This document shows positions 17,373 through 28,725 of a stretch of DNA of 64,000 bases, piece by piece (the stretch's first letter is position 1; each line of letters opens with the position of its first letter). Position numbers and translations under genes: made by a program. The stretch spans positions 434,001 to 498,000 of the forward strand of contig NC_016112.1 in the NCBI RefSeq assembly GCF_000968535.2, given 5' to 3'. The notes below the pieces were generated by a model. That model searched no databases and was not told where the DNA came from. It was given only the letters and a program-made list of their open reading frames with translations. Source of the DNA: Methylotuvimicrobium alcaliphilum 20Z (GTDB lineage: Bacteria > Pseudomonadota > Gammaproteobacteria > Methylococcales > Methylomonadaceae).

Positions 17373-19586
17373 CTATTCAAAAAAACTGACTTTACCGTTT
17401 TCAATATTATACATGGCGCCGATTATCCCGATTTCGCCGCTATTCGTCATGGCATTCAGAAGAGGGCTTTGTTGTTTGATTTGCTCGACCATGATTTCGA
17501 CGTTGCGTTCGGCAACTTGTTCAACGAGAGAGCCGTCAGGTTTGCTGATTCGAGCTAGCCGGCCGTTTTTAACCGAATCGACCGCAGGGCGAATCTTATC
17601 GAGCAAGCCGGTTAGGTGGTCGAGTTTGGCGTCCGCGCAGGCGCCCTTGATTGCACCGCAGTGACTATGACCAAGTACGACAATCAGTTTGGATCCTGCC
17701 AATTTACAGGCAAATTCCATACTGCCTAGAATGTCGTCATTAACAATATTGCCGGCAACGCGAACGCTGAATATGTCGCCTAAACCTTGGTCGAAAATTA
17801 ATTCGGCTGAGGTGCGAGAATCGATGCAGCTAAGAATGATCGCAAACGGAAATTGGCCTTCGACGGTTTCATTGACTTGTTCCAACAGGTTACGGTTGGC
17901 TTTAAGATTGTAGACAAAGCGTTGGTTGCCTGCTTTTAAGATTTCTAAAACGTTTTCAGGCGTTAGCGACTGTTGCGATTCTTTGTCGAGCGGATGTATT
18001 CTTTGTAACGGCTCGAGAACGCCATAACCCCTAAGGTTTTCGATAACTAAATGAATATTCTTACGTTCGGCTTCGATTTTAAAGTTCTGAATGATTTCAT
18101 AGACGTCGAAGTCGATGTATTTGGAACCGGTTGCATCGATAACGACCTCCGAATTTTCGGGAAGTTGGTCAAGTAATTGCAGGATATTGGCTTTATTAAG
18201 AAAAGAAACATGTTCCGATAAAGTAATGAAGTTTTTATTGGCTTTTTGTTCCTGATGCAGATAAAAACCGACTTTCAAATTTTCCAGCAAAATAAAAAAC
18301 AGCGCGATGCTCATGCCGATCGCAATGCCGGTTAGCATGTCGGTAAAAATAAGTCCAAACACAGTCGCGGCAAAGGGGATGAAGTGATATATCCCCGTTC
18401 GGTACATCGTTATGAAGCGACGCAAGTCTGCCATCTGGTAACCGATGACTAACAAAACCGCCGCAAGACTAGCCAGCGGAATAGTATTCAAAAGGCCGGG
18501 AATCGATATTACCGCTGTTAGTAATAATGCGCCATGAATGAAAGCCGAGGCCTTGGTTCTACCGCCCGATAAGATATTGGCAGAGCTGCGCACGATGACT
18601 TGGGCGATCGGAATGCCGCCTAACAAACCGGAGCAAATGTTGCCGATGCCTTGTGCTTTTAGTTCCCTATTATTTGGTGTCACTCTTTTATACGGGTCTA
18701 GCTTATCGACGGCCTTGACGCACAATAGGGTTTCGAGACTGGCAACCATGGCTAGGGTGAATCCGGTCGTGTAAACCGACGGGTTGGTGATTTGCGAAAA
18801 ATCCGGCAGCGTTAGGTAAGCAATCAGTTCGACGGCTCGATCGACCTCGGGTAATGAAACCAAATGATTGCCGCTCAAAGCCAACTCGGGAAACCATCGG
18901 AGGAATAGTTGATTAAATGCTACGCCGGTTAATATGGCCGCCAATGCGCCGTGAATCCATTGCGTAAAACGGTATCGTTTAATGAATGGCGACTCCCAAA
19001 GCAGTAGAATAGCCAGCGAGGCCAACGAAATAATGACCGCGCCGGGAGAAATAAAATCGAGCATATGGATCAATTCGGATGTCGTTGTGAATTGGTCGCT
19101 TTGTGTAAAGAAGATATCGCCTTCGTAATCTACGTCGTAGCCGAATGCATGCGGTATCTGTTTCAGAAAAATGATAATGCCGATTCCTGTCAACATGCCG
19201 GATATGACCGCGGATGGAAAATAATAGCCGACGATGCCGGCGCCGACTCGTCCCATGATCACCTGAATAAAACCTGCTATAACGACGCTTAGCAGAAAGG
19301 CTTCAAAACCAAGGCTTTGTATCGCGGCATGGGCGATAATCGCAATACCGGCAGCGGGCCCGCTTATACCCAGAGATGATCCGCTTAAACCGGAAACGAC
19401 CAGTCCGCCGATGATTCCGGCAATCAATCCTGAAAACAGCGGTGCGCCGGATGCCAGTGCGATACCTAGCGATAACGGCACGGCGACCAAAAAAACCACG
19501 ACGCCGGCGGGAAAATCGTACCTAAGACTGGCATTAAAGCCGAAACGGTGCTTGCGTTCGCTCATCAAAGGTTGATCTTCTAACAT
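17373..19586 (-). CDS. SulP transporter fused to STAS and beta-carbonic anhydrase
   Basis: The 737-residue fusion starts with a SulP/SLC26 transporter of about 10-14 hydrophobic segments (residues about 20-430; motif GLYGG-equivalent FSGLIAGIIGGLV and the SGSSLGISGPAAG block). A STAS domain follows (about 445-555, VVIDATGSKYIDFDVYEII). The last 180 residues are a beta-carbonic anhydrase with zinc ligands in CIDSRTSAE (about 585) and HSHCGAIKGA (about 639-642). This design suggests bicarbonate uptake with local CO2/bicarbonate conversion; sulfate transport is an alternative for the SulP part. The gene has no operon partner. The start at 19586 is used; an ATG seven codons later is also possible. 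Confidence 0.92.
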   Translation of the reverse strand: MLEDQPLMSERKHRFGFNASLRYDFPAGVVVFLVAVPLSLGIALASGAPLFSGLIAGIIGGLVVSGLSGSSLGISGPAAGIAIIAHAAIQSLGFEAFLLSVVIAGFIQVIMGRVGAGIVGYYFPSAVISGMLTGIGIIIFLKQIPHAFGYDVDYEGDIFFTQSDQFTTTSELIHMLDFISPGAVIISLASLAILLLWESPFIKRYRFTQWIHGALAAILTGVAFNQLFLRWFPELALSGNHLVSLPEVDRAVELIAYLTLPDFSQITNPSVYTTGFTLAMVASLETLLCVKAVDKLDPYKRVTPNNRELKAQGIGNICSGLLGGIPIAQVIVRSSANILSGGRTKASAFIHGALLLTAVISIPGLLNTIPLASLAAVLLVIGYQMADLRRFITMYRTGIYHFIPFAATVFGLIFTDMLTGIAIGMSIALFFILLENLKVGFYLHQEQKANKNFITLSEHVSFLNKANILQLLDQLPENSEVVIDATGSKYIDFDVYEIIQNFKIEAERKNIHLVIENLRGYGVLEPLQRIHPLDKESQQSLTPENVLEILKAGNQRFVYNLKANRNLLEQVNETVEGQFPFAIILSCIDSRTSAELIFDQGLGDIFSVRVAGNIVNDDILGSMEFACKLAGSKLIVVLGHSHCGAIKGACADAKLDHLTGLLDKIRPAVDSVKNGRLARISKPDGSLVEQVAERNVEIMVEQIKQQSPLLNAMTNSGEIGIIGAMYNIENGKVSFFE

Positions 19587-19767
19587 GATTTTATCCGGTT
19601 AACGCTGGGTTTCTTAAATTAAGCCGCTGAATTATTATACTCCGCCTAGAAGAATATAACGCACACAACGGGTTTACTACAGCAATTCCCGCTTGACGAG
19701 GATGCCGGCAGCATACCTAATATTTTTTCTTGAGCAATCTTTTGAATATTTCGGTGCGTCGATAAAC

Positions 19768-19797
19768 CCGTGCCGAAATTTGACCGGTAAAGGATGT
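19768..19797 (+). repeat. Degenerate end of a family A repeat
   Basis: CGTGCCGAAATTTGACCGG-TAAAGGATG matches the right end of copy 2 with several changes. No matching left end is found, so it is a decayed fragment upstream of gmd. Confidence 0.35.
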
Positions 19798-19868
19798 GTC
19801 TTGGTATTACAAAATTTATTTGACAACGTAAATATGATTTGCGAATGAGTAACTAAAATGAGCATTTT

Positions 19869-20990
19869 ATGACAAAAAAAGCATTAATTACCGGCATCAC
19901 CGGGCAGGACGGATCTTATTTAGCCGAGTTTTTACTCGAGAAAGGCTATGAAGTTCACGGTATCAAACGCCGTGCTTCATCGTTTAATACGCAACGGGTC
20001 GATCATATTTACCAAGACCCGCATGTCGAAAATCAAAAGTTCGTATTGCATTATGGCGATTTGACCGATTCTTCCAATTTGACCCGCATTTTGCAAGAAG
20101 TACAGCCGGATGAAGTGTATAACCTGGGCGCGCAGTCTCATGTCGCGGTGAGTTTCGAATCGCCGGAGTACACGGCCGATGTCGATGCGATGGGAACGCT
20201 GCGTTTATTGGAAGCGATTCGTTTGTTGGGCTTGGAGCAAAAAACCCGCTTTTATCAGGCATCCACTTCGGAATTATACGGCTTGGTTCAAGAAACTCCG
20301 CAGAAGGAGACTACGCCGTTTTATCCCCGTTCGCCTTATGCGGCGGCCAAACTTTATGCCTATTGGATTACCGTGAATTACCGAGAAGCCTACGGCATGT
20401 ATGCCTGCAACGGTATTTTGTTCAATCACGAATCGCCGCGCAGGGGCGAAACCTTCGTAACCCGGAAGATTACCCGAGGCTTGGCCAATATTGCGCAAGG
20501 TGTTGAAAATTGCCTTTTCATGGGCAACATGAATGCGCTTCGTGATTGGGGGCACGCCAAGGACTACGTACGCATGCAATGGATGATGCTGCAGCAGGAC
20601 GAACCCGACGACTTCGTCATCGCCACCGGCGTTCAATTCAGCGTTCGCGAGTTTATTGAGTGGTCTGCGGGCGAACTAGGAATAGCTCTCCGTTTTGAAG
20701 GCAGCGGCGTTGAAGAGATCGGCGTGGTCGAAGCGATTGAAGGCGATTCGGCGCCGGCGTTGTCGGCGGGCGATGTCATTGTTCGCGTCGACCCGCGTTA
20801 TTTCCGTCCGGCAGAGGTCGAAACGCTATTGGGCGATCCTACTAAGGCCAAAGAGAAGCTCGGCTGGGTGCCCGAAATTACGGTGCGCGAGATGTGCGCC
20901 GAAATGGTGCGCGAAGACCTTAAAGCCGCCAAACGCCATGCCTTGTTGAAGTCGCACGGGCTTGATTTACCGGTTTCGGTGGAGAGTTAA
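19869..20990 (+). CDS. gmd: GDP-mannose 4,6-dehydratase
   Basis: Gmd converts GDP-D-mannose to GDP-4-keto-6-deoxy-D-mannose, the first step to GDP-L-fucose. It is an extended short-chain dehydrogenase: NADP-binding [20 protein letters not shown] at the N terminus, the [14 protein letters not shown] serine/threonine-glutamate block, and the catalytic [10 protein letters not shown] (Tyr-X3-Lys). The substrate-binding [16 protein letters not shown] motif and the C-terminal [20 protein letters not shown] are standard. Length is 373 residues. It is followed two bases later by fcl, so the pair is an operon making GDP-L-fucose for surface polysaccharide. No glycosyltransferase genes are nearby. Confidence 0.97.
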   Translation: MTKKALITGITGQDGSYLAEFLLEKGYEVHGIKRRASSFNTQRVDHIYQDPHVENQKFVLHYGDLTDSSNLTRILQEVQPDEVYNLGAQSHVAVSFESPEYTADVDAMGTLRLLEAIRLLGLEQKTRFYQASTSELYGLVQETPQKETTPFYPRSPYAAAKLYAYWITVNYREAYGMYACNGILFNHESPRRGETFVTRKITRGLANIAQGVENCLFMGNMNALRDWGHAKDYVRMQWMMLQQDEPDDFVIATGVQFSVREFIEWSAGELGIALRFEGSGVEEIGVVEAIEGDSAPALSAGDVIVRVDPRYFRPAEVETLLGDPTKAKEKLGWVPEITVREMCAEMVREDLKAAKRHALLKSHGLDLPVSVES

Positions 20991-20992
20991 TA

Positions 20993-21967
20993 ATGAGCCG
21001 CGATCTTAATCAGACTGTTTTCGTGGCCGGCCATCGAGGCATGGTCGGTTCCGCGATCGTTCGCCGCTTACAAAGTTTAGGTTACCGGTCAATTTTGAGG
21101 GCAGGTCGTGATGAGCTTGACCTATTGGATCAGGCGGCGGTACAAGCCTATTTTTCGGCGCACCGGATCGATCAGGTTTACTTGGCGGCGGCCAAGGTCG
21201 GCGGCATTCATGCCAATAACACCTTGCCGGCCGAATTTATCTACCAAAACCTGATGATCGAGGCGAATATTATCTATGCGGCCCATCTTAACGGCGTTCA
21301 GCGATTGCTGTTTTTGGGCTCGTCTTGCATCTACCCAAAGCTTGCCGAGCAGCCGATGCAAGAGCAGGCGCTGTTGACGGGACTACTCGAGCCGACCAAT
21401 GAACCGTATGCGATCGCCAAAATTGCCGGCATCAAATTATGCGAGAGTTATAACCGCCAATATGGGCGCGATTATCGTAGCGTGATGCCGACCAATCTCT
21501 ACGGGCCGAACGATAACTTTCATCCCGAAAACAGTCATGTGATACCGGCCTTGATTCGGCGCTTTCATGAAGCGGTTCAAGCCGGCGATGACGAAGTCGT
21601 GATTTGGGGCAGCGGGACGCCGATGCGTGAATTTCTGCATGTCGACGACATGGCCGCCGCCAGCGTGCATGTGATGGAGCTGGATGCCGGTATTTACCAA
21701 GTGAATACGCAGCCGATGCTGTCCCACATCAATGTCGGAACCGGGGTGGATTGTACAATTCGGGAGCTGGCCGAAACGCTCGCGAAGGTGGCCGGGTTCA
21801 AAGGCCAGTTGAGCTTCGATGCGACCAAACCGGACGGGGCGCCCCGTAAGCTGATGGATGTGTCGCGGCTCAGGTCGTTGGGCTGGAAATATCGTATCGG
21901 TTTAGAGGAAGGTTTAACAGATACTTACCGATGGTTTATCGATCATATCGGGCGGGCTAGGATATAG
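20993..21967 (+). CDS. fcl: GDP-L-fucose synthase
   Basis: Fcl (WcaG) epimerises and reduces the Gmd product to GDP-L-fucose. The 324-residue protein shows the Rossmann motif [30 protein letters not shown], the SSCIYPK block with catalytic serine and cysteine, and the [13 protein letters not shown] catalytic Tyr/Lys pair. [20 protein letters not shown] is also typical. The start is two bases after the gmd stop. A gap of 174 bases with a possible promoter separates it from secA, which follows on the same strand. Confidence 0.97.
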   Translation: MSRDLNQTVFVAGHRGMVGSAIVRRLQSLGYRSILRAGRDELDLLDQAAVQAYFSAHRIDQVYLAAAKVGGIHANNTLPAEFIYQNLMIEANIIYAAHLNGVQRLLFLGSSCIYPKLAEQPMQEQALLTGLLEPTNEPYAIAKIAGIKLCESYNRQYGRDYRSVMPTNLYGPNDNFHPENSHVIPALIRRFHEAVQAGDDEVVIWGSGTPMREFLHVDDMAAASVHVMELDAGIYQVNTQPMLSHINVGTGVDCTIRELAETLAKVAGFKGQLSFDATKPDGAPRKLMDVSRLRSLGWKYRIGLEEGLTDTYRWFIDHIGRARI

Positions 21968-22066
21968 TGATGAAAGCCTCTTCATGGTCGTTAAGGTTTA
22001 ACAATCCGTCGTTTGATATACGACAATATCTGAAGTCGATGCGTAGAAACTATAAGAGCTTTTAAC

Positions 22067-22095
22067 TGTAACTAATGGGGTAGAAGGTATATAAT
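22067..22095 (+). promoter_or_regulatory. Possible promoter of secA
   Basis: A perfect TATAAT at 22090-22095 lies about 46 bases before the secA start. The hexamer 17 bases upstream (TGTAAC, 22067-22072) is a poor match to a -35 box, so the site is only suggestive. No secM-like upstream gene is seen. Confidence 0.3.
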
Positions 22096-22141
22096 CCGAA
22101 ACTTTTAAATAGTTATTACTCAATTCTCACCGGAAAAAAGC

Positions 22142-24862
22142 ATGGTTGGTAAGCTGGTTAAATTTGTTGTAGGTAGTCGGAATGACCGACTGGTCAAAAA
22201 GAAAAGGAAGCAGGTCAAAAAAATTAATGCGCTCGCTTCCGATTATGAAAAACTATCCGATGGCGAATTAAAAGCCAAGACCCAAGAGTTTCGTGCTCGT
22301 CTCGAGCAGGGCGAAAAGTTGGATGATTTGATCCCGGAAGCCTTTGCAACGGTAAGAGAAGCCTCCGATCGGGTATTCGGCATGCGTCATTACGATGTGC
22401 AATTGATCGGCGGTATGGTTCTTAATGACGGCAAGATTGCCGAAATGAAGACCGGCGAGGGAAAAACCTTGATGGCGACCTTGGCGGCTTATCTTAATGC
22501 CTTGCCGGGACGCGGAGTGCATATCGTCACGGTTAACGATTATCTGGCGGCTCGCGACGCGCAATGGATGGGGCGCGTATACGAGTTTTTGGGCTTGACG
22601 ACCGGCGTTATCGTTAGTCGCATGGATAGCGAGGAGAGACGAACCGCTTACGCCGCCGATATCACCTACGGCACCAACAACGAGTTCGGTTTCGACTATT
22701 TGCGCGACAACATGGCTTTCAGCTTAGCGCAAAAAGTTCAGAGAGATTTAGCATTTGCGATCGTCGACGAGGTGGATTCGATTTTAATCGACGAGGCGCG
22801 CACGCCATTGATTATTTCCGGACCGACCGAGGAAAGCACTGATATTTATATCAAAGCCAACGAGATCGTGCCTTTTTTGACCAAGCAAGAAAAAGAAGAC
22901 AGTCCGGGCGATTTCTTTGTGGACGAGAAAACCCGGCAGATTTATTTGACCGAGGAAGGTCACGAGCACGTCGAACAATTGATGACCGAACATGGCTTGA
23001 TGGTCGATGGGGGTAGTCTTTACGATGCGTCTAATATTCGGCTAATGCATTATCTCAATGCGTCGTTGCGTGCCCATCATTTATTTCAAAAAGACGTCGA
23101 TTATATTGTCGCGAACAATGAAGTCATGATCGTCGATGAATTTACCGGGCGCATTATGCAGGGACGGCGTTGGTCTGAAGGCCTGCATCAGGCCATCGAA
23201 GCCAAAGAACGCGTGACGATACAAAATGAAAATCAAACGCTGGCCTCGATTACATTCCAAAATTATTTCCGCCTCTATGAAAAGCTGTCCGGGATGACCG
23301 GTACGGCCGATACCGAAGCGTTCGAATTAAACAAGATTTACGGTCTTGAAGTGGTCGTCATTCCGACCCATCGGCCGATGATTCGTAAAGACATGGGCGA
23401 CTTAGTCTATTTAACGGCTCGTGAAAAATACCAGGCCATTGCTCAAGACATCAAAAGTTGCGTCGAACGCGGTCAGCCGGTTTTGGTCGGAACGACATCG
23501 ATCGAAAACTCCGAGATTATTTCCGCATTACTTACCAAGGAAAATATTAAGCACGAAGTGTTGAATGCCAAGCAGCATGAACGCGAAGCGCATATTATCG
23601 AACAGGCCGGTATGCCGGGCGCGGTAACGATTGCAACCAATATGGCCGGGCGAGGTACCGATATCGTGTTGGGCGGTAATCTTGATGCTGAACTGTCGGC
23701 GCTAGGCGAGGAAGCCTCAGAAGAAGATCGGGAAAAAGTTCGCGGAGCATGGCTCGATCGTCATCAGCAAGTCATTGCCAGCGGCGGCTTGCATGTAATC
23801 GGTTCCGAGCGCCACGAATCGCGGCGTATCGACAATCAGTTAAGGGGACGCTCGGGGCGGCAAGGCGACCCGGGGTCGACACGGTTCTACTTATCGCTCG
23901 AAGATCCGTTAATGCGTATTTTTGCCTCCGACCGCGTTGCAGGCTTGATGCAAAAATTGGGCATGGGCGATGGCGAGGCGATTGAGCACCCTTGGGTCAC
24001 TCGTTCGATTGAAAACGCTCAACGAAAAGTCGAAAGCCGGAATTTCGACATACGTAAACAAATCTTGGCTTACGATGATGTCGCTAACGATCAGCGCAAA
24101 GTGGTCTATGCGCAACGCAACGAGCTTATGGCCGCGGAAGATATTTCCGATATCATGAGCGAAATCCGCAAGGATGTGGTTAATAATGTTATTACGCAAT
24201 ACATTCCGCCGAAAACAATGGAAGAGCAGTGGGATACTAAAGGCCTGGAAGATCATCTCTTGCAAGAATTTAATGCCGAAATACCGGTAAGGCAAATGCT
24301 GGAGGATGACAAAAGACTTAACGAAGCCTCGTTGCGTGAGCGCATTGTGGAGTTGGTCGAGGAAAGATATAAGGAAAAAGAACTCAAGATTGAGCCCAAA
24401 ATATTACGGCATTTCGAAAAGTCCGTAATGTTGCAAGTCTTGGATAATAGTTGGAAAGAACATTTGGCGGCGATGGATCATTTGCGCCAGGGCATTCATT
24501 TTAGAGGTTATGCGCAAAAAGATCCGAAGCAAGAATATAAGCGTGAAGCTTTCGAAATGTTTACCAGTTTGCTGGATCACATTAAGTACGAAGTGATTGG
24601 TATCCTTGCGAAGGTTCAAGTGACTCAAGAAGAGGATGTTCAAGCGATAGATGAAATGAGACAAGCGCCCAAGGAAATGCATTACGAGCATGCCGAGGCG
24701 GAGCCGATAGCAGCGCCGGTCGAGGATGCGCCGCCTCCGATGGAGCCGGAAAAATCTGTCGATCAGCCGTTTGTTAGAAATGAGCGTAAGGTAGGTCGTA
24801 ACGACCCTTGTCCATGCGGGTCGGGAAAAAAATATAAGCAATGCCATGGGCGTATCAGTTAG
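22142..24862 (+). CDS. secA: Preprotein translocase ATPase SecA
   Basis: SecA drives proteins through the SecYEG channel by ATP hydrolysis. The 906-residue product shows Walker A in [20 protein letters not shown] (about residue 100), the [20 protein letters not shown] block, [20 protein letters not shown], the [14 protein letters not shown] motif and [20 protein letters not shown] of the second nucleotide domain. The C-terminal zinc site is [14 protein letters not shown], which binds SecB; a secB gene is present in the window at 31669. The linker before it is acidic and proline-rich. It appears to be monocistronic. Confidence 0.98.
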   Translation: MVGKLVKFVVGSRNDRLVKKKRKQVKKINALASDYEKLSDGELKAKTQEFRARLEQGEKLDDLIPEAFATVREASDRVFGMRHYDVQLIGGMVLNDGKIAEMKTGEGKTLMATLAAYLNALPGRGVHIVTVNDYLAARDAQWMGRVYEFLGLTTGVIVSRMDSEERRTAYAADITYGTNNEFGFDYLRDNMAFSLAQKVQRDLAFAIVDEVDSILIDEARTPLIISGPTEESTDIYIKANEIVPFLTKQEKEDSPGDFFVDEKTRQIYLTEEGHEHVEQLMTEHGLMVDGGSLYDASNIRLMHYLNASLRAHHLFQKDVDYIVANNEVMIVDEFTGRIMQGRRWSEGLHQAIEAKERVTIQNENQTLASITFQNYFRLYEKLSGMTGTADTEAFELNKIYGLEVVVIPTHRPMIRKDMGDLVYLTAREKYQAIAQDIKSCVERGQPVLVGTTSIENSEIISALLTKENIKHEVLNAKQHEREAHIIEQAGMPGAVTIATNMAGRGTDIVLGGNLDAELSALGEEASEEDREKVRGAWLDRHQQVIASGGLHVIGSERHESRRIDNQLRGRSGRQGDPGSTRFYLSLEDPLMRIFASDRVAGLMQKLGMGDGEAIEHPWVTRSIENAQRKVESRNFDIRKQILAYDDVANDQRKVVYAQRNELMAAEDISDIMSEIRKDVVNNVITQYIPPKTMEEQWDTKGLEDHLLQEFNAEIPVRQMLEDDKRLNEASLRERIVELVEERYKEKELKIEPKILRHFEKSVMLQVLDNSWKEHLAAMDHLRQGIHFRGYAQKDPKQEYKREAFEMFTSLLDHIKYEVIGILAKVQVTQEEDVQAIDEMRQAPKEMHYEHAEAEPIAAPVEDAPPPMEPEKSVDQPFVRNERKVGRNDPCPCGSGKKYKQCHGRIS

Positions 24863-25080
24863 ATGCTCCCTTCGAGTGTTTCTAGTTGGTGACCGGCGAG
24901 TCAATGCATAGTCGTGCATTTGTGAACTGGTGCTACTGAGATGTCTTCGGCTTGCCGTCCATCGCATTTGATACCCGTTTGTCTGAATATTTATTCAAGT
25001 AATATGAACGCCTGTTTCTCAAGCGGATTAAGGCTTAATTTAATAGCCTTAAATCACTTGTTTAATGAAAATAAACCGAT

Positions 25081-27624
25081 ATGATTGATATGTACGAACA
25101 ATCCGAAGAGCCATCAAAAATGCCTAGCACCATTTTCAAAAAAAGTAAGCCGGCCCCAACGATAACCAAGCTCCCAAGTTTGTCGTTGGATAAGGATCAT
25201 TTGATTACCGATTTCAAGCGTTATTACGCTTATCGCTTAGGGCGCGACGAAAACTGTCGGTCTCCGTATTATGCATACGAAGCCTTGTCTTTAGTTATCA
25301 GTGACAGGCTCATCGAACGTTGGAAAAATACTTACAACGCCTATAGGGATACCGATTGCAGAAAGGCTTATTACCTGTCGATGGAATTTTTGATGGGGCG
25401 AACCTTGAGCAATGCGATGCTCAATCTAGGCGTGACTGACGAAGCCACTCGCGCGATGTATGATCTCGGATTGGAAATCGAGGAATTGGTCGATAGCGAA
25501 CCGGATGCAGGGCTTGGCAATGGCGGTTTGGGGCGATTGGCGGCCTGTTTTATCGATAGTTGCGCCACCTTGCAGCTTCCGGTCATCGGTTATGGGTTGC
25601 GCTACGAATACGGCATGTTTAGTCAAGTCCTACAGAATGGCGAGCAAGTGGAAAGGCCCGATCATTGGTTGAGAAACGGCAATGTTTGGGAAATTGAAAG
25701 GCCGGAGTACGCGCATCGGATCAAATTCGGCGGGCGTACCGAATCGCATAGCGATGAAAACGGCAACAAAAGGATTTGTTGGGTCGATACGCAAGATATT
25801 CTCGCGGTTCCCTACGACACACCGATTCCCGGGTACAACAACGGTACCGTCAATACGTTGAGGTTATGGAAATCGACTGCGACCGAGGAATTCAATCTGC
25901 AAGAATTCAATGCCGGTGATTATGCCGAGTCGGTAGCCGCTAAGAATACTGCGGAAAATATCACGATGGTGCTTTATCCGAACGATGCCAATGAGAACGG
26001 CAAAGCATTGCGCTTAAAACAGCAATATTTGTTGGCTTCAGCCAGTTTACAGGACGTTATCGCTAACTGGGTTGGACGACATGGCAACAACTTTAGCGAT
26101 TTCGCCGAGAAAAACTGTTTTCAATTGAACGATACGCATCCTAGTATAGCCGTGGCCGAATTGATGCGCTTATTGATCGACATTCATGGTTTGTCTTGGA
26201 ATGAGGCATGGGGTATTACGACTAAAACCATGGCATATACCAACCATACCTTGCTGCCGGAAGCCTTGGAACGCTGGTCAGTGAGTTTGTTTGAGCAGCT
26301 TTTGCCGAGATTGTTGGAAATTATTTACGATATCAATGCAAGATTTATGGCCGAAGTCTCGACGCATTGGCCGGGCGATCTCGATAGAATGCGACGCATG
26401 TCGATCATCGAGGAAGGCACGGAGAAGCAAGTGCGCATGGCTTATTTGGCCATCGTCGGCAGCTATTCGATTAACGGTGTCGCCGAATTGCACTCGAAGT
26501 TGTTACAAGAAGGGCTATTCAAGGATTTTTATGAATTATGGCCATCAAAGTTTAATAACAAGACGAATGGTGTGACTCCACGCCGTTGGTTGGCCGGTTG
26601 TAATCCTGCTTTGGCGGAGCTGATCACGGAAACCATAGGCGACGCTTGGATAACCGATTTGTCGGAGTTGCAAAAACTGAAGCCTTATGCCGAGGATGCC
26701 GCGTTTCGTGGTAAGTGGCTGGCTATTCAACGCCAAAATAAGCAACGCTTAATCGACTATAAGAAGAGCGAACTCGGCCTCGAGTTGTCTGCCGATGCCT
26801 TGTTCGATGTGCAGGTCAAGCGGATTCATGAGTATAAACGGCAGTTGCTCAATGTTTTGCATGTCATACATTTGTACGACAAGATAAAGCGCGGCGATAC
26901 GCAAGATTGGGTTAATCGTTGCGTTTTAATCGGAGGTAAAGCGGCGCCCGGTTATGTGATGGCTAAAAATATCATTAAATTCATTAATAATGTTTCCGAC
27001 GTCATTAATTTCGATCCGGAGGTCGGCGATAAATTGAAATTGGTTTTTTTGCCGAATTATCGGGTTTCCGCGATGGAAATCATTTGTACCGGAGCCGATT
27101 TGTCCGAACAAATTTCGACGGCCGGCAAGGAGGCTTCCGGTACAGGCAATATGAAATTCATGATGAACGGAGCGATTACGATCGGCACGTTGGATGGTGC
27201 TAATATTGAAATTCTCGAAGAAGTCGGTGAGGATAATTTCTTTTTATTCGGCTTAACAGAGGATCAAGTCGAGGCAATGAAAGGGCATTACGATCCTAAC
27301 GCAATTATTGAGCAGGATAATGACCTAAAAAGGGTCGTGAATCTGATCGAGTGCGGGCATTTCAATCTGATGGAGCCCGGTATATTCGACGATCTTGTTA
27401 ATTCGATTAAAAGTCCTTACGATCCTTGGATGACTGTTGCCGATTTTCGCAGTTATGTCGATGCGCAAAATCGTGCCGAGAAAGCCTTCGTAGATACTGA
27501 GCGATGGACCAAAATGAGTATCCTCAATTGTGCTTCGAGCGGAAAGTTTTCGACCGATCGAACCATAGGCGATTATAATCGGGATATTTGGAAGCTGACA
27601 CCTGTTCGGATAGATGAATTATAA
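25081..27624 (+). CDS. glgP: Glycogen (alpha-glucan) phosphorylase
   Basis: This enzyme releases glucose-1-phosphate from alpha-1,4-glucans with a PLP cofactor. The 847-residue protein shows YYLSMEFLMGRTLSNAMLNL, the GLGNGGLGRLAACFIDS glycine-rich loop, NDTHPSIAVAELMR and the PLP-binding block EASGTGNMKFMMNGA with the lysine at about residue 692. Another typical segment is VFLPNYRVSAMEIICTGADL. The start at 25081 is the longest; ATG codons at 25090 and 25120 are also possible because no clear ribosome-binding site marks one. No other glycogen gene is adjacent, so it probably acts in mobilising stored glycogen as a single gene. Confidence 0.96.
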   Translation: MIDMYEQSEEPSKMPSTIFKKSKPAPTITKLPSLSLDKDHLITDFKRYYAYRLGRDENCRSPYYAYEALSLVISDRLIERWKNTYNAYRDTDCRKAYYLSMEFLMGRTLSNAMLNLGVTDEATRAMYDLGLEIEELVDSEPDAGLGNGGLGRLAACFIDSCATLQLPVIGYGLRYEYGMFSQVLQNGEQVERPDHWLRNGNVWEIERPEYAHRIKFGGRTESHSDENGNKRICWVDTQDILAVPYDTPIPGYNNGTVNTLRLWKSTATEEFNLQEFNAGDYAESVAAKNTAENITMVLYPNDANENGKALRLKQQYLLASASLQDVIANWVGRHGNNFSDFAEKNCFQLNDTHPSIAVAELMRLLIDIHGLSWNEAWGITTKTMAYTNHTLLPEALERWSVSLFEQLLPRLLEIIYDINARFMAEVSTHWPGDLDRMRRMSIIEEGTEKQVRMAYLAIVGSYSINGVAELHSKLLQEGLFKDFYELWPSKFNNKTNGVTPRRWLAGCNPALAELITETIGDAWITDLSELQKLKPYAEDAAFRGKWLAIQRQNKQRLIDYKKSELGLELSADALFDVQVKRIHEYKRQLLNVLHVIHLYDKIKRGDTQDWVNRCVLIGGKAAPGYVMAKNIIKFINNVSDVINFDPEVGDKLKLVFLPNYRVSAMEIICTGADLSEQISTAGKEASGTGNMKFMMNGAITIGTLDGANIEILEEVGEDNFFLFGLTEDQVEAMKGHYDPNAIIEQDNDLKRVVNLIECGHFNLMEPGIFDDLVNSIKSPYDPWMTVADFRSYVDAQNRAEKAFVDTERWTKMSILNCASSGKFSTDRTIGDYNRDIWKLTPVRIDEL

Positions 27625-27701
27625 CTCCGTTCTTGGCCTAAGAGCCGTTAAAATTTTAGACGTGGGATCTGCTTGTCAAGGAACGCAGTAAATCCAGTAC
27701 C

Positions 27702-27930
27702 TAACGTTCATGAAGACCTGGCAATCTCCCCGGCAAATGAAAGTGCGAGCTGTGGTGGGCGCGGTCACTCGCCCGACAGGACGCCGTGAATACGTCCATG
27801 TAGGCTCGACGGCGGCTTTCCCTGCCGCCGACGCCTGTCGGTCGAGCAACCGCACCCTCTTCGGAACCGGAATTGCCAGAACGGAGATTTGCATATCAAA
27901 AAATTAGATAAAGAACACAAATCTACGAAC
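27702..27930 (-). repeat. Family B palindromic repeat, copy 1
   Basis: It runs from TAACGTTCATGAAGACCTGG to AATCTACGAAC. Inside are GGTCACTCGCCCGACAGG, the shared core ACGCCGTGAATACGTCCATG, the inverted pair GGCGGCTTTCCCTGCCGCC and GGTCGAGCAACCGCACCCTC. It lacks the 65-bp module found in the other two large copies. With copy 6 of family A it fills the gap between glgP and trmL. Confidence 0.85.
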
Positions 27931-27942
27931 TTTCACAGTAAT

Positions 27943-28079
27943 TATACTCATCGTAGATCAAAATTCGGCGCCGGGGTGACCATCAAAGGACGCCGTGAAC
28001 CCCGCACCTAAATTATCCAAGATAATTAACCATAGTCAATGGGCTATGGAATTTAGGTGGCTGGATTTAGGTGCCGGCT
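27943..28079 (-). repeat. Family A palindromic repeat, copy 6, truncated
   Basis: The TATACTCATCGTAGATCAAA end and the module are present, but the GTGCGAAAGG-TATA end is missing. The module is followed by a second partial TTTAGGTGC copy, then by unrelated sequence before trmL. Confidence 0.75.
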
Positions 28080-28128
28080 AAAGAGAAGTTGGCTTAATTG
28101 CCGTTTTTGTTGCAAGGAAGTGTCGTTA

Positions 28129-28599
28129 ATGTTTGATATCGTGCTCTATGAGCCTGAAATACCGGCGAATTCCGGTAATATCATTAGGTTATGCGCCAAT
28201 ACCGGTGCGAGTTTGCATTTAATCGAGCCGTTGGGCTTTGATATGGATGACAAAAAACTGCGCAGGGCCGGTTTGGATTATCATGAATGGGCAAATGTCT
28301 GTGTTTACGGTTCGTTGGCCGATTTTGTCGATCAACGCAAACCGCCAAGGTTGTTTGCATTATCAACCAAGGGGCGCAAAGTCTATAGTGAGGTAGGTTT
28401 TGAGCCGAAAGATGCGTTTTTGTTCGGACCGGAATCGCGCGGTCTGCCCGCCTCGGTTTTGACAACGATGGAACGGGACAAATTACTGTATTTACCGATG
28501 CAGCCCGATAGTCGTAGTTTAAATTTATCCAATACCGTTTCGATTGTATTGTATGAAGCCTGGCGGCAACAGTCGTTTGTCGGAGCGTTAATCAAATAA
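28129..28599 (+). CDS. trmL: tRNA (cytidine/uridine-34-2'-O)-methyltransferase TrmL
   Basis: TrmL methylates the 2'-OH of the wobble base in tRNA-Leu isoacceptors. It is a small SPOUT enzyme forming a knotted dimer. The 156-residue product shows EPEIPANSGNIIRLCANTGA near the N terminus, FLFGPESRGLP, and the knot segment LPMQPDSRSLNLSNTVSIVL. The frame is open from 28057, but the ATG at 28129 has AAGGAAG upstream and gives the standard start MFDIVLYEPEIP. It lies alone, between repeats and an IS element. Confidence 0.96.
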   Translation: MFDIVLYEPEIPANSGNIIRLCANTGASLHLIEPLGFDMDDKKLRRAGLDYHEWANVCVYGSLADFVDQRKPPRLFALSTKGRKVYSEVGFEPKDAFLFGPESRGLPASVLTTMERDKLLYLPMQPDSRSLNLSNTVSIVLYEAWRQQSFVGALIK

Positions 28600-28725
28600 G
28601 CTGGTTAGCATTGCGCAGGTGAGACTAAGTCCCAAGCGCCGGCGTAGATCGAAGGATGGGGTTTGAGGTCATACGCATCAAGCTAAAAACAGCCAACCCG
28701 CATCACGCTCTTTCCCAAGCTCCAG

